The translations under genes were made by a program, and so were the position numbers. This document shows positions 44,365 to 54,699 of a stretch of 64,000 nucleotides of DNA, in pieces. Each line of letters opens with the position of its first letter. The stretch's first letter is position 1. Below the pieces are notes generated by a model. The model did no database searches. It was not told the DNA's origin and saw only the letters and a list, made by a program, of their open reading frames with translations. The stretch comes from Ascochyta rabiei (taxonomy: Eukaryota; Ascomycota; Dothideomycetes; Pleosporales; Didymellaceae), in NCBI RefSeq assembly GCF_004011695.2, contig NC_082411.1:806001-870000 (forward strand), in the 5' to 3' direction.

Positions 44365-45773
44365 ATGAGCTCGCAGCGATCCAACGTCGTTACGCAGGAT
44401 TTCCTTGCGCGAATCAGATACTCCAATGCGCTCCCTCCTCCGCCCTGCCCCCCGAAGCTGCTCGACATCCCCAACACAGGTCTCTCAAGCGGGCAGTACA
44501 CGTCAGCCAGTTTCGCATCGAGGCTTGCGCGAGAGCAGCCACTGAACATCGAAGCGGATGCGGAGCTGGGCATGCCCATCGACTTGGTGGGCATCCCCAA
44601 GGTCTTTGACGGCGATGAATCAGGTAGGGAAAAGGACCCTGTGCGAGCTTCACACGGCAACTGACGCGCTGTACAGCCATTCAGGCCATGGCTCACCCGC
44701 CACCACTATGCGCTGCTGATCGAGCGCTAATGCGACCGCCCAATGCGCTCGGCAAATCGCACAATCAAGCCACAGGCACATCCTTCTTGCGACGCACAGA
44801 ATACATCACCTCGAGCACAACGGGCGGCTCCAAGTTCGAGTCGAGTAATTCGTCCAACACGATGCGCGTACGACGAAAGCGAAAGCTCCAAGACACGTCT
44901 GTCGACGACCCCGTCAACATTTCCAGACACATCCTGAAGGCCTTCAACCTCGCCTACCCGGCCGACGCATACAACGGGCAAGACAGCTCAGAGAACATCC
45001 GGGCAGCAGATGTCTCGGCCGAGGAGAGGCAGGCCTGGAACAAGCCCAAAAATCCAAAGAACCCCAACCTCAGGCTGCTCGATTCGTACCCGTTGCTGCC
45101 AGATTGGGATGCCACCACCGACACAGGTGCATACATGATGTTCAAGTACATGGCGGCCCCGATTAACAACCCGCTCGACCCCTCATACGACCCTCGTCTC
45201 GACGTTGCACTCTTCCGTCCTGCAGGCCAGTCGATCAAGGACCAAGACATGTTCATACAGGAAAAGGAGGCACAGAAGGAAGACCCAACGGCGCCAACAC
45301 CAACCTCGCGATTCCACTTCGAGTTCTTCCTGCCAAGCTCCAAAGACCGAGTCCATGACATCCAGCGCAACTTGACCACCAACGACCCCACCGCCGAGGA
45401 AATCGTCTTCGACGGCGTGGGAGAAGACGATGAGGGCCGCCCACGCAAGTTCTTCAAGTTCGACAACATCCGCACATACGAGACATCGCAGCAAGTCGGG
45501 TGCGAGGACATGTACGGCGACGTCGTCGCCATGGCCATGCACGACCCGGACAAGCACCAGCAGGAGAGCTTGCGCAGCACAAAGCTGCAGAAGGCCGCCT
45601 ATTTTTACCCAATCATCCAGAAGACGAGCATCAGGCCCCGAAGGCCCGGGCACGTGGAGATGGTCGAGGAGCAGCAGCGAGTTGACGTCATCGAGGCGGC
45701 GGGTAGAGAGCCTATGAATGAGAGCGAGAAGCGGGAGTCGTTTAGGAGAAAGGCTGAGCCTGTTGAGGCTTGA
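44365..45773 (+). CDS. PAF1: RNA polymerase II-associated factor PAF1
   Basis: Scaffold subunit of the Paf1 complex, which travels with RNA polymerase II and supports elongation and histone modification. Two exons, 44365-44623 and 44677-45773 (53-bp intron, GTAGGG donor), give 451 aa. Family landmarks: QDFLARIRYSNALPPPPCPP and KLLDIP at the N-terminus, LRRTEYITSS after the join, then GAYMMFKYMAAPI, SRFHFEFFLP and FKFDNIRTYETSQQV. The tail is charged (SEKRESFRRKAEPVEA), shorter than in animals and lacking a long acidic end. Fungal orthologues are 420-480 aa. Confidence 0.94.
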
Positions 45774-46007
45774 GTGTCCTGGGTAGAGCAGCTTTTTGGC
45801 ATCATAGCGTGGCGTTGGAGTGGGAAAAATTTGTAATTGTATGCATCTGTATGTCTTCTGCAGATGAGACATGACTGAATTCGACATTCGGGTTCTATCC
45901 ATATCATCAAGTGTTCAGCTCTAGCCTCATGTCTCACTTCTCACTTCTCTTGCTGTGAAAACAAGGTCGACGCGCTCGCCATCTTACATCAACTGGGACC
46001 GTGGTCC

Positions 46008-47673
46008 TCACAACTCGTCTCGAGCAATACTCTTGCCCTTGAACGCATCCCCCTCCTTTGCAATCCTCCTCAACCGGAACACCTTGGCAGCGTGGCTCTC
46101 GACCCGTGCCTTCAAGCTGCCACCAGCCTTGACTATACCAACCTTCTCTCCAAACAGCCGCGCATCCCCTTCGCGCAGACCCTGCTCGTACGGCGTCGCG
46201 GTAGCATTATACCAGTTGGCCTGCTTCAAGAGGGCAGTGCGATCTGCTCCAGACTTGGCGGCGAGTAGCTCTTCCGCCGTCTCTGTCGACATGCGGTGAG
46301 CCCACAGGTCGTGCACGGCCCAGTCGTACTTGACGTGCGGAGCGGAGCCGCCAGGGCCAAAAGGCGTGAAGATCTCGGCGAGGGAGATTTTCATGTCGAG
46401 ATCTTCGGCGGCGGCGTTGAATAGGATGACGACTTCGTCGCCGTTCTGCAGGTAACCGGCCCAGACGTGTGTCTCGCCTTCGCCGTACTGGTCTTTCGCG
46501 ACATTGGTGTCTCTTCGTACACGCGTTACTGACCGACCATGCGGATCTTGGCTGAGGGCGATGATGGCAGGGTTGTTGATGATGGTCAGGGCTGAGGCGG
46601 GCATGTCGCGTAGGTCGTTACCCAGGAACAACGGCGACTTCAACGCGGCCCAAAGAGCAAAGTGTGCTTTGTACTCTTCGTCTGTCATGCCTCCTTGGCC
46701 AACTTCAAGCATGTCCAGGTCGCTCCATCCACCTGGGATGGAGCGGTCGGCAAAAGGAGCCACCTTGTTCAGAATGAAGAGAACGGAGCAGTGAGTTCCG
46801 GGGGCGATACAAGATGGATCGCCTGGTGCCATGGTGTTGCACCCACACAGGTCATCTGGCCGCTGTAGGCAGTCAGCTTCGCGTGTTCGGTCTATGTCAA
46901 CCTTAAAACTTACCGTGAAGCTGTCGTAAATATCGCCGGTGATGCGCCAGGAATTTGCGATCGACATTCCCCACGTATGCACCTGGTCCTCGCCCCAGTT
47001 GCACAAGTTAAGTAGAATGTTCCGTCCGGTAGCCCGAAGAGCATCTGACATGACCTTGAACCGATTGAAAGAAATCTGAGGTGTTCCTATTCTGCCCATG
47101 TGATAGCAGCTGTCATACTTGAGCATATCAATGCCCCATTCAGCGAAGCTGTTTGCGTCGTCAACTTCGTGATCGAGAGACCCAGCTGTCGAGAGTAATT
47201 AGTTAGTTAGTTAGTTGCTTCACTACTAGCCAAAGTTGAGATGCTGCATACCGAAACGTGCACACGTCATCTCGCCAGCACTGCTGTACATGCCGTACTT
47301 AAGTCCCTGGTCATGAAGGTGGTCTGATATCGACTTCAAGCCGTTGGGGAATTTGCTGAGCTCTGGTTGAAGTTTGCCGTTTTCATCCCGACCTTTCACG
47401 TCTTGCCAGCAGTCATCCAGTACAACATGATCATATCCTAGATCTCGAAGGCCCAGACTCAAGATCTGTTCTGAAATAGTGTAGAGTAAACCTTCAGAGA
47501 CGTCACAGCCAAAGGCGTTCCAGTTGTTCTAGCAATGGTCAATGACAATCGTGAATCCGATATAACGATCTTACCCAACCCATTGGTGGTGTGATTGCCA
47601 ACCCGTTGCTGATTGCAGCGGCTCCAGCAAAGAGCGTTGCGGCAGCGAGGATGCTATCTCGATATGGAGCCAT
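46008..47673 (-). CDS. GH27 alpha-galactosidase with C-terminal RDEL
   Basis: Releases terminal alpha-galactose from oligosaccharides such as melibiose or raffinose. Exons 47673-47575, 47528-47252, 47185-46914 and 46862-46008 (introns 46, 66, 51 bp); 500 aa. A signal peptide (SILAAATLFAGAAAISNG) leads into mature LAITPPMGWNNWNAFGC. GH27 motifs: VLDDCWQ, KYGMYSSAGEMTC, nucleophile Asp150 in LKYDSC, and acid/base Asp210 in SWRITGDIYDSF. The protein ends SIARDEL, an ER-retrieval-like tetrapeptide unusual for a secreted hydrolase. Intron 2 contains repeated CTAA units near its acceptor. It is the first gene of a set with a Zn2Cys6 regulator and an MFS sugar transporter. Confidence 0.94.
47196..47217 (-). 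repeat. CTAA tandem array in alpha-galactosidase intron 2
   Basis: On the coding strand the acceptor-proximal part of the intron reads CAACTAACTAACTAACTAAT, several overlapping copies of the CTAAC branch-site motif 11-30 nt before the AG. Confidence 0.85.
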
Positions 47674-47929
47674 CTTGTGAGTTGTCGGTCGGAGGTATGC
47701 AGGTCTTGTTGCAGCTGTCTGTGTGGTGAAAGTTATTCTTAATGACCGATCACGCTCTGCATCCCACCTCCGCCTTGTCAACACCGATGCCAAGTGTTCT
47801 GCCTGCGGCTCTTGGACATGCTCCACATATGTAAGGGAAACATTGCTGTTTTCCGCCGCTAGGCGAGTAGTGGGGCTCTGGTGTACCCGCGGGGAAGCCC
47901 CATGTGGGGGGTTACACTTCCACCCTAGC

Positions 47930-49724
47930 CTATGTTACCGATACTGAAGAACACGACAATGGCGATTGCTTTGAGAGAGCAAGGAGAGCCTCGTAGTGAG
48001 GATCGTTGTCTCGCGGCTCGAGCTCCATGTGTGGCGCAAACTGTACCAAGAACCTTAGCAGCCAGCGATCCAGGACGAAACTGGTATCCTTGCATCGTAA
48101 ACAAGTCTGATGGAAGGCTCTCAAGCGACTCATGGCGCTGTCGACACTAGACCAGAATGGTCGAAGTCGTAGGAGTATCTCGAAATTGCGTTCAAGACGC
48201 GACTTCGCCTGCCGTATCTGTCCGTTGTCTCCAGAGAAGAGTAGGGTGTGTATCTGGACGGTGGATGCGATGACGAGAATGTGCGCGACTGCTGGATACA
48301 TGACCTCACTACCCGGAGTGGCAAAGGATCGATAGACCACTTCGCATAACTTTGAGGCATGGTGTTTACAATCCGTAGCGTATAGTGTTGAAGTGGATAT
48401 GGCATCTGCGCCTAGGAACTGATAGTAAAGGAGCTGGCCATAGTGGTAATACCCGAGGTACATGGCTGCGAACATCCGTCCAAGGCCACGGGAAGCGAAC
48501 CACTTGAAGTTGTCAGGAGTATCTCTCATGTGATGCGGCAAGCTCTCTAACCACATCCCCAGTTCACGAGAGAGCGATCGGACTCCCAATTCCAAAGATT
48601 CACCTTCGAGATGCTCCGAAACGCATCTATGATTGAAGTCGATGACTTGTAATAGTATCCGGTTCAATTTGATCATTTCGGTGAGAATTGGTGATCCGTA
48701 TGTCGCGGGGTTGTTAATAAAGTTTGAGGTGAAGTTGGCGCTCATGGAAGAGAAGGGGATCTCATCGATAGGGTACGAGACCGTACTATCCAGCGGCATG
48801 ATTCTGGGGACTTTCACTGCAGCTGACGACCAGACGTCGACCATACAAACAGTCCACCATACTGTAGGAATACTTAGAATTAGTAAACAGCTCAGGTCAG
48901 GATGCAGGGTTAAAGTTGGTTGGACTGACCTCTGATGTTGACTTCTCTTTCCAGAAGGCTAGCAACTGGCCGACTGGGCAAGTCGAGAACCAGACACATG
49001 CGGCCTGCTGTACTGTAGTATACGTTCTCAATGTCTGTGTCACCGTTTGCTGCTGCATAAGCGCCTAGTAGTACGCATGCTTGTATCGTAACCGGTGATA
49101 CGTCACGTAGATCGAGCAGTGCTTCACTTGCCGTTCGAAACCCTTCCCCTCTTTCTCGTGGGTCTAATTCAATGTAGACCGAGTTGCTCGAGAACCTGCC
49201 CAGTAACAGTTGGAAAACATTCGCTTAATCATCCACTGACAGTCTTACCTGGAGGAGAGGGCGAAGATGGCAAGCAGGATGATTCTGGGCACCCTCTCTC
49301 GTGCTACATCCTCAGTAAAGGACGGGCGATGGTACATAGAGTGGAACTGGTCGTGGATGAAATCAAAGTACAAGTTTACCAGCTCCAGCCTCAAGGGCAC
49401 TGGTGGCAGGTAGGATGGAGTATGACTTGACGCAGGCGTTGGTGGATCCCGCGGAGACGCTGAGGTCTGCTGGACCGCCTCAAATTCCTCAATCCTTGCT
49501 TGACGCTGAGCATAATAACCGCCTTCAGGAGGCCTTTGAACACAGAGCAGTGCTCGTGACCGACAGTATTCGCATGCAATCACTCGATCATTTCGGTCTC
49601 CGCTTGGGTAGATGCATTTGCGCCGTCGTGCTCTTGGGTCAGTCAGCGATTCTGCTCGTGCCAGGTTATCGGGAGATGTAGGATTCGCTTACCGGCAGGT
49701 GCTGCAGGCTGATGGTTTGCGCAT
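47930..49724 (-). CDS. Zn2Cys6 transcription factor with fungal-specific regulatory domain
   Basis: Four exons, 49724-49693, 49632-49249, 49195-48930 and 48861-47930 (introns 60, 53, 68 bp), give 537 aa. The binuclear cluster is only visible after joining exons 1 and 2: Cys7-x2-Cys10-x6-Cys17-x13-Cys31-x2-Cys34-x6-Cys41, with Arg/Lys between. A linker follows, then the fungal_trans domain (LVNLYFDFIHDQFHSMYHRP, PRIILLAIFALSSRFS, then VWWTVCMVDVW after the last join). No coiled coil is obvious. The cluster starts at residue 7, so the ATG at 49724 fits; no other in-frame ATG lies upstream. Wedged between an alpha-galactosidase and a sugar transporter, it is a likely local regulator of both; the inducer is unknown. 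Confidence 0.9.
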
Positions 49725-50466
49725 CACGCTCTTTACAGTGGATCGACGCCGGAAAAACTGCGGTTTTGTGCTGGTAAAGGGCGGAAAACTTTCTCGGCCA
49801 CGTAGGTTGGCAATTTCCAGATATGTTGATGAAAGTTCGAGTCGTTCCGAACTGATCCCCGCTCCAGCTCTCGATGCGGAACGACTTATGCCCAATCGGG
49901 GCGGTTGCTCCTTCGCGGCCCTTGCCAAGTCTATGGACAGCGACGGGTCTGCACTTGCCTCGACTTTAGGGGCGGATTAGTGACGGAGAAGTCCTTACTT
50001 AGTCCACGTGAAAACGTTCCTGCAACCTACAGAATCCTCTCCCTCTCCAAGTTTCGGACAGCCGGTGCGTGTTCAGTTGCACGGCCAATACCAGACCTGA
50101 CTCGAACCTCGAACCTGATTGGACAGTCTACTAAGCACACTCGTCGCTAGCTCTCCACACGGAGGCTTTGTCCCATGGGGCGGAGACGAGCCTGTCTGCA
50201 TCTCCCCGCAATGTCTACAGGACTTATTTGATCTCGGTCGTTACCGGTCTTGTGCTGACGAGACTGCTGAGCCGCTGTGATCATGACTAGTGTGCCGAGG
50301 CTGGACTCTTCATTCTGAACGACGATACTACGTACAAACATATAAGCTGGGGCGCTTTCCATATTGCGAGTTGACCCACCGACGATCAGTGTGCGCACCA
50401 GAGCATACAACCTCGAATCTCATACCCAGAGGAGTCCTGTCACCCTACCCTTCTTTCACCCTTACA
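49725..50466. promoter_or_regulatory. Shared promoter of Zn2Cys6 regulator and MFS transporter
   Basis: 742 bp between divergent starts. Candidate Zn-cluster sites: CGG-N8-CGG at 49750-49763 and CGG-N4-CCG at 50055-50064. A TATA-like CATATAAG lies near 50339, about 125 bp upstream of the transporter ATG. These are pattern matches only. Confidence 0.5.
50055..50064. promoter_or_regulatory. CGG-N4-CCG inverted triplet
   Basis: CGGACAGCCG: inverted CGG triplets with a 4-bp gap, the general form of a Zn2Cys6 dimer site, about 330 bp from the regulator ATG and 400 bp from the transporter ATG. Confidence 0.35.
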
Positions 50467-52241
50467 ATGCCTGAACTTGACGACAAGGCAGTTGGCCATG
50501 TGGCTGAAAGAGTCGAGTCGACAACAACGGGCCACGGCGCGACTGACGGCACCAATGCTGCTATCCACAACGAACACAAGATGACAATTCGCCAGAGTCT
50601 GCGGTTCTGGTGGAAAGCCATTGTGTTCTCCTTTGTCATCTCGCTCGCTGTGGTCATGGAAGGCTACGACACTTCCTTGATGAACAAGTTCTTCGCCTTT
50701 GAGCCGTTCAAGAACCGTTTCGGCGACGAGACCAACCCTGAGGGTGGGAGAGTTGTCTCATCTCGATGGCAGACCATCATCCTGAATGGAACCCAGGTCA
50801 GTAAACCCTCATGAGTTAGCCAAGGGCGGGTCTGCATTGGAACGACGTATGCTGACGAGCAGCAGGTTGGTTGTATCCTCGGTTTGATCATCAACGGCTA
50901 CATCACCGAATGGATCGGCTACAAGAAAACAATGGTCGTCAGCATGGTTGTTATGACTGGTGCCATCTTCATACCCTTCTTCTCGACCAGCCTCGAAATG
51001 TTCCTCGTTGGCGGCATCATCCAAGGACTACCCTGGGGAGTCTTCCAGACACTTGCGATCAGCTACGCAGCTGATCTCTGCCCTACCCACCTTCGAGGGT
51101 ACATGACTTCGTGGATAAACATGTGCTGGGTCATTGGAGGTCTCTTCTCGACCGGTGTGCTCACTGGCCTGATGAAAAACACCAGTCAGTGGGGCTACAG
51201 GATTCCTTTCGCACTGCAATGGATTTGGCCTATCCCTATTATACTCGCCACTCTGCTAGCGCCCGAGTCGCCGTGGTGGTTGGTCCGTCAGGGACGTGTC
51301 GAGGAAGCCCGTGCTGCCATTAGCAAGCTCACTGCACCACACGAGGGCATAGAGTTCGATTTGGACGCTCACGTGGAGATGATGGTCGCCACTGACCGGT
51401 TCGAGAAGGAGGTATCAGCTGGAAGCAACTACTGGCACCTTTTCCGTGGTAGTGACTTGCACCGCACCGAGGTCTCTGCTATGGCCTTCATCACTCAGGC
51501 CCTCTGCGGTGTTCCTTTTATGGGGTTCGGAACTCAGTTCCTGCAGGGCGTTGGGCTTAGCCAGGACGACTCTTTCCACCTCACTATCGGCCAAGATTGT
51601 CTGGGACTGGTCGGCTGCTTCATCGCATGGTGGATCATGACCAAGTTTGGCCGCCGCAAGATGTACTTGACTGGTCTGTCGGCCATCTCCCTCATCCTTC
51701 TCATTGTTGGATTTATTGGCCTTGCTCCCAAGTCCAATAAGAGTGCAAGCCTAGCAGGAGGTATCTTGATCATCTTGATGATATTCTGCTTCCAGGTGCG
51801 TCTTTCGCTTGCTATTTTGTGATCTTTTGCTGATTGGAGCAGTTGTCCATTGGGCCCATTTGCTACACGCTGGCCGCAGAAATCCCCAGCTCGCGCCTTC
51901 GTGTCAAGACGGTCGCTCTCTCTCGTGCCAGCTACAACAGTATCGTGTTCGTCACAAACACAATCATGCCAAAGATGGTGGGTGTGAATGATTGGAACTG
52001 GGGCGCCAAGGGCGGGTTCTTCTGGGCTGGCATCGCCGTGCTGTTCATCATCTGGGGCTACTTCCGTCTTCCCGAGTCCAAGGGACTGACGTACTCTGAG
52101 CTGGACCTGCTGTTTGAGCACAAGGTGTCATCGCGCAAGTTCAATCGAGAGAATGCCGAGGCCTTGAAGCCGGTGCTGGTGGGCATTGTCATGCAGCACG
52201 AGAAGCAAGCTGATGTTGAGCGTGTCGAGTCGCATGCTTGA
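50467..52241 (+). CDS. MFS sugar transporter, maltose/alpha-glucoside permease type
   Basis: Twelve-helix proton-sugar symporter of the plasma membrane. Three exons, 50467-50796, 50866-51795 and 51843-52241 (introns 69, 47 bp); 552 aa. Hydrophilic N-terminus (about 55 residues), then TM1 with EGYDTSLMNKFFA. The sugar-porter signatures are INGYITEWIGYKK, AADLCPTHLRGYMTSW, the APESPWWLVRQGRVEEA loop and a second-half FGRRKMYLTG; PESKGLTYSELD follows at the C-terminus. Fungal MAL-type permeases share this layout, but related proteins carry other disaccharides and trisaccharides, so with an alpha-galactosidase next door the substrate may be melibiose or raffinose. The intron 1 acceptor is a triple tandem AG. 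Divergent from the Zn2Cys6 gene. Confidence 0.93.
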
Positions 52242-53164
52242 GGCGTGACCTTGAAGGGTGATGGTTGAGGCATGTAAAATGAAGCAGATGCGCAGGGCAG
52301 ATACGAGAAGTTTCAGCTAGTTGAATAGGGCCTTGCCACTCACTCTACGTGTCCTATCATTCGGCGCGCTTTCCGCTGCGGCGTGCAAGTGTAGAACGAG
52401 CAAGTCGCAACCGCTCGATGCGTCAGCCTGCACTGCTGCAGCGTACAGCCAAGACGAAAACGAATCACCACAGTGTCTCAAGACAAGGTCCATGGTGGGT
52501 GCCAGCGAGTGGGTCCTGTCAAACCGCCAAACATGGAATTCGGAGGCAATGACGGCCGAGAGACACTCGAAAGGCAGAAGAAAGCCAGGCTTGGCAGAGC
52601 CCAAGGCTTGGCAGAGCCCAAGGCTCTGGCATCAGCGACGACGACGGCCTCTGCGTAGAGGGGGGAGAAGAACCACGGACGGCCAGTCCGCGATGAGCCT
52701 CAGATTGAAAGGAGGAAATAACATGATAGGACGCGCATGACGATGGGTCTCAACGGGTGTGGATGCACAGCTATGAATAGCAAATGAGCGACGGAGCGGC
52801 GAATTGGATTGCGCGGTTTGGGACTAGTGCCCGCATCGTCAATTCACGTAGTCGCTCTCGGACGCCCCCTGCAGATATGCACCAGCCCTTTCTCCAGCCG
52901 GCATTGAATCTTCATCTTCGCCGTCACACACGACAGACCTTCGCTCCCCCCCTTTCGACCAGCCTTTCTTCACCAGTCACTCGTTTTTGGTAGGGAAAAG
53001 TGGCCCTCGACCAGCTTGCGTAATCATCGACTCGGTTTGTTGACACGCCAACACGTTCTCGTTGCACTACCGGCTCCACAACACCTCCGCACCGCATCCT
53101 CCCGCCGTCTCGCAGCCCCTCGACTCGACTCCCGCCGTTGGACTGAGCATCTGGGCAGCACGCA
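52242..53164. other. Intergenic region
   Basis: 923 bp between two plus-strand genes. It holds a 17-bp tandem repeat at 52587-52620. An open frame at 52321-52740 lacks an ATG at its start and any family features; not called. Confidence 0.6.
52587..52620 (+). repeat. 17-bp direct repeat, 2 copies
   Basis: Two exact adjacent copies of AGGCTTGGCAGAGCCCA; each contains a partial TTGGC/GCCCA dyad. Confidence 0.9.
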
Positions 53165-54147
53165 ATGAGGCCCTCGCAGTTGCTCGCCGCCGTTCTGGCC
53201 ATGTCATCGCTGACAGCCGCCATGCCCGACGCCTTCGCCAACATCCACGGCCTGGGGGACGTCAGGAACATCTTCGCACGACAGGACAACAGTACGTCGA
53301 CACCAGCTTCTATGATATGCGTCACACTAACACGTCCTGCTAGAACCGGCTTCGGATTCGGCTTCGGCTTCGGCTTCGGCTTCGGCTTCAGAGCAGCAGC
53401 AGTCGAGCGACCAGCCCACGCGAACGACCGCAGCCGAATCCTCCGGGAAAGCAAGCGCCACCAACAGCGACAACAATGACGACTCCAAGACCACGGATAA
53501 GGCGAGCGCAAGCGGTTCGCAGAAGGCCTCTGGCAGCAAGACTTCAGGTAAATCAAAGGTGACCAGCTACGACAACCGCCTGCCTGCTGGAGGCATCTCC
53601 ATGGTGACGCCCGGCCCCCTCGCCGGCCCCCAGTTCTACAAGGTCGGCGACAATGTTACCTTTGCCTGGAACTACACCTCGCTTTCTCAGACCCCATCTG
53701 CCATCGACATCCTCGCCAGCTGCACAGCAAACCAAGCTACATACACAATCGCCGTGAACCAGTCAGCAGCAGAGACGTCGGTCGTCTGGAATACCAACCT
53801 CACCCGTTCCGGACAGCCACCCTTCTTGACTGAGAAGTACACCCTTCTGATCTACGATGCCCAGTCCAGCGCCTCTGCCGCTCCCCGTGCTGGATACCTG
53901 GCCGTCTTCAACTCGTTCACCTTTGGCATGTACACACCACAGCCTTACGTCCCACTGGATGGTAAGAACGCACCCTTGACTGCTCGCCGTCAATGCAACG
54001 TACTGACAACGTCCAGAATTCTCATGCGCCATCTGCAACGGCGCCCTTTCGCACACCGAGAAGATGACTCTCAGAGCCGTCCTGCTCACCACAGGCACAA
54101 CCCTCGGCTCGCTTCTCTACTTCACTTACACCTTCGGCCTATGGTAG
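53165..54147 (+). CDS. Membrane-anchored protein of unknown function (DUF7137-like)
   Basis: Three exons, 53165-53291, 53344-53961 and 54017-54147 (introns 52, 55 bp), give 291 aa. A signal peptide (MRPSQLLAAVLAMSSLTAA) is followed by a short segment, then a Ser/Ala/Thr-rich stalk (about 45-110) that includes a GGCTTC-coded Ser-Ala repeat. The conserved core starts LPAGGISMVTPGPLAGPQFY and runs through NVTFAWNYTSLSQTPSAIDI to EKYTLLIYDA, a beta-sandwich-like pattern with N-glycosylation sequons. The C-terminus ends in a hydrophobic helix (AVLLTTGTTLGSLLYFTYTF), so it is a wall- or surface-facing type I membrane protein. The DUF7137 label is from memory. No function is known to me. Confidence 0.85.
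53360..53389 (+). repeat. (GGCTTC)5 coding hexanucleotide repeat
   Basis: Five exact units in exon 2 of the preceding gene, encoding alternating Ala-Ser. Confidence 0.9.
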
Positions 54148-54699
54148 CCTGTCATGACCTGCGCGCATCCGGACACCTGACGTCCTGTATACGATAACGG
54201 CATTCTTCACGCTTCACACCTGTCTATATTTCACTCATTTCGTCGAATCATAAAAAGGCCGGGGCTGGCGCTGTAGGTTTCACAGCGTTCAGCGGGGGAG
54301 CAATCCACAATCATTTAGGACGGCTTTCGCCTGGAGTTTGGAGCAACAACTGTCTATCATGGGGAAACGGCGTGCACATCATTTAAGCACCAATACGCAT
54401 CTTAATACTGCAGAGGAGCTTGGTATAGAGGCACACGATGTAATCTTTTCCGTGTCGGACTAGGACCGTACGAGCTGGTGCTACTATAAATGGGAGCGAC
54501 TGAAACTGTATCATTCAGATGGGCCGTGTGAACGTGATGCTTGTGTTTGTTTGTTTCATGTGTCTAATCTATGCCTATCAACATACACGTGGAATGCATG
54601 CCAGCACTTGGCAAGAATGCAGTGATATCTCCCCCGCTAATCCCCAACACCATGTCTACAATGCTACCCCGCAGAATCTCGTACTATCCCTCTATCAAA
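54148..54699. other. Convergent intergenic region
   Basis: 552 bp between the DUF7137-like gene (+) and RAD26 (-). No gene seen. Confidence 0.6.

Noticed and set aside
45183..45902. 239-residue antisense frame over PAF1
   Set aside because: Plus-strand PAF1 is clear; the antisense frame has no domain.
52321..52740. 139-residue plus-strand frame
   Set aside because: Starts at a TTG, ends in Arg-rich sequence spanning the 17-bp repeat; not protein-like.
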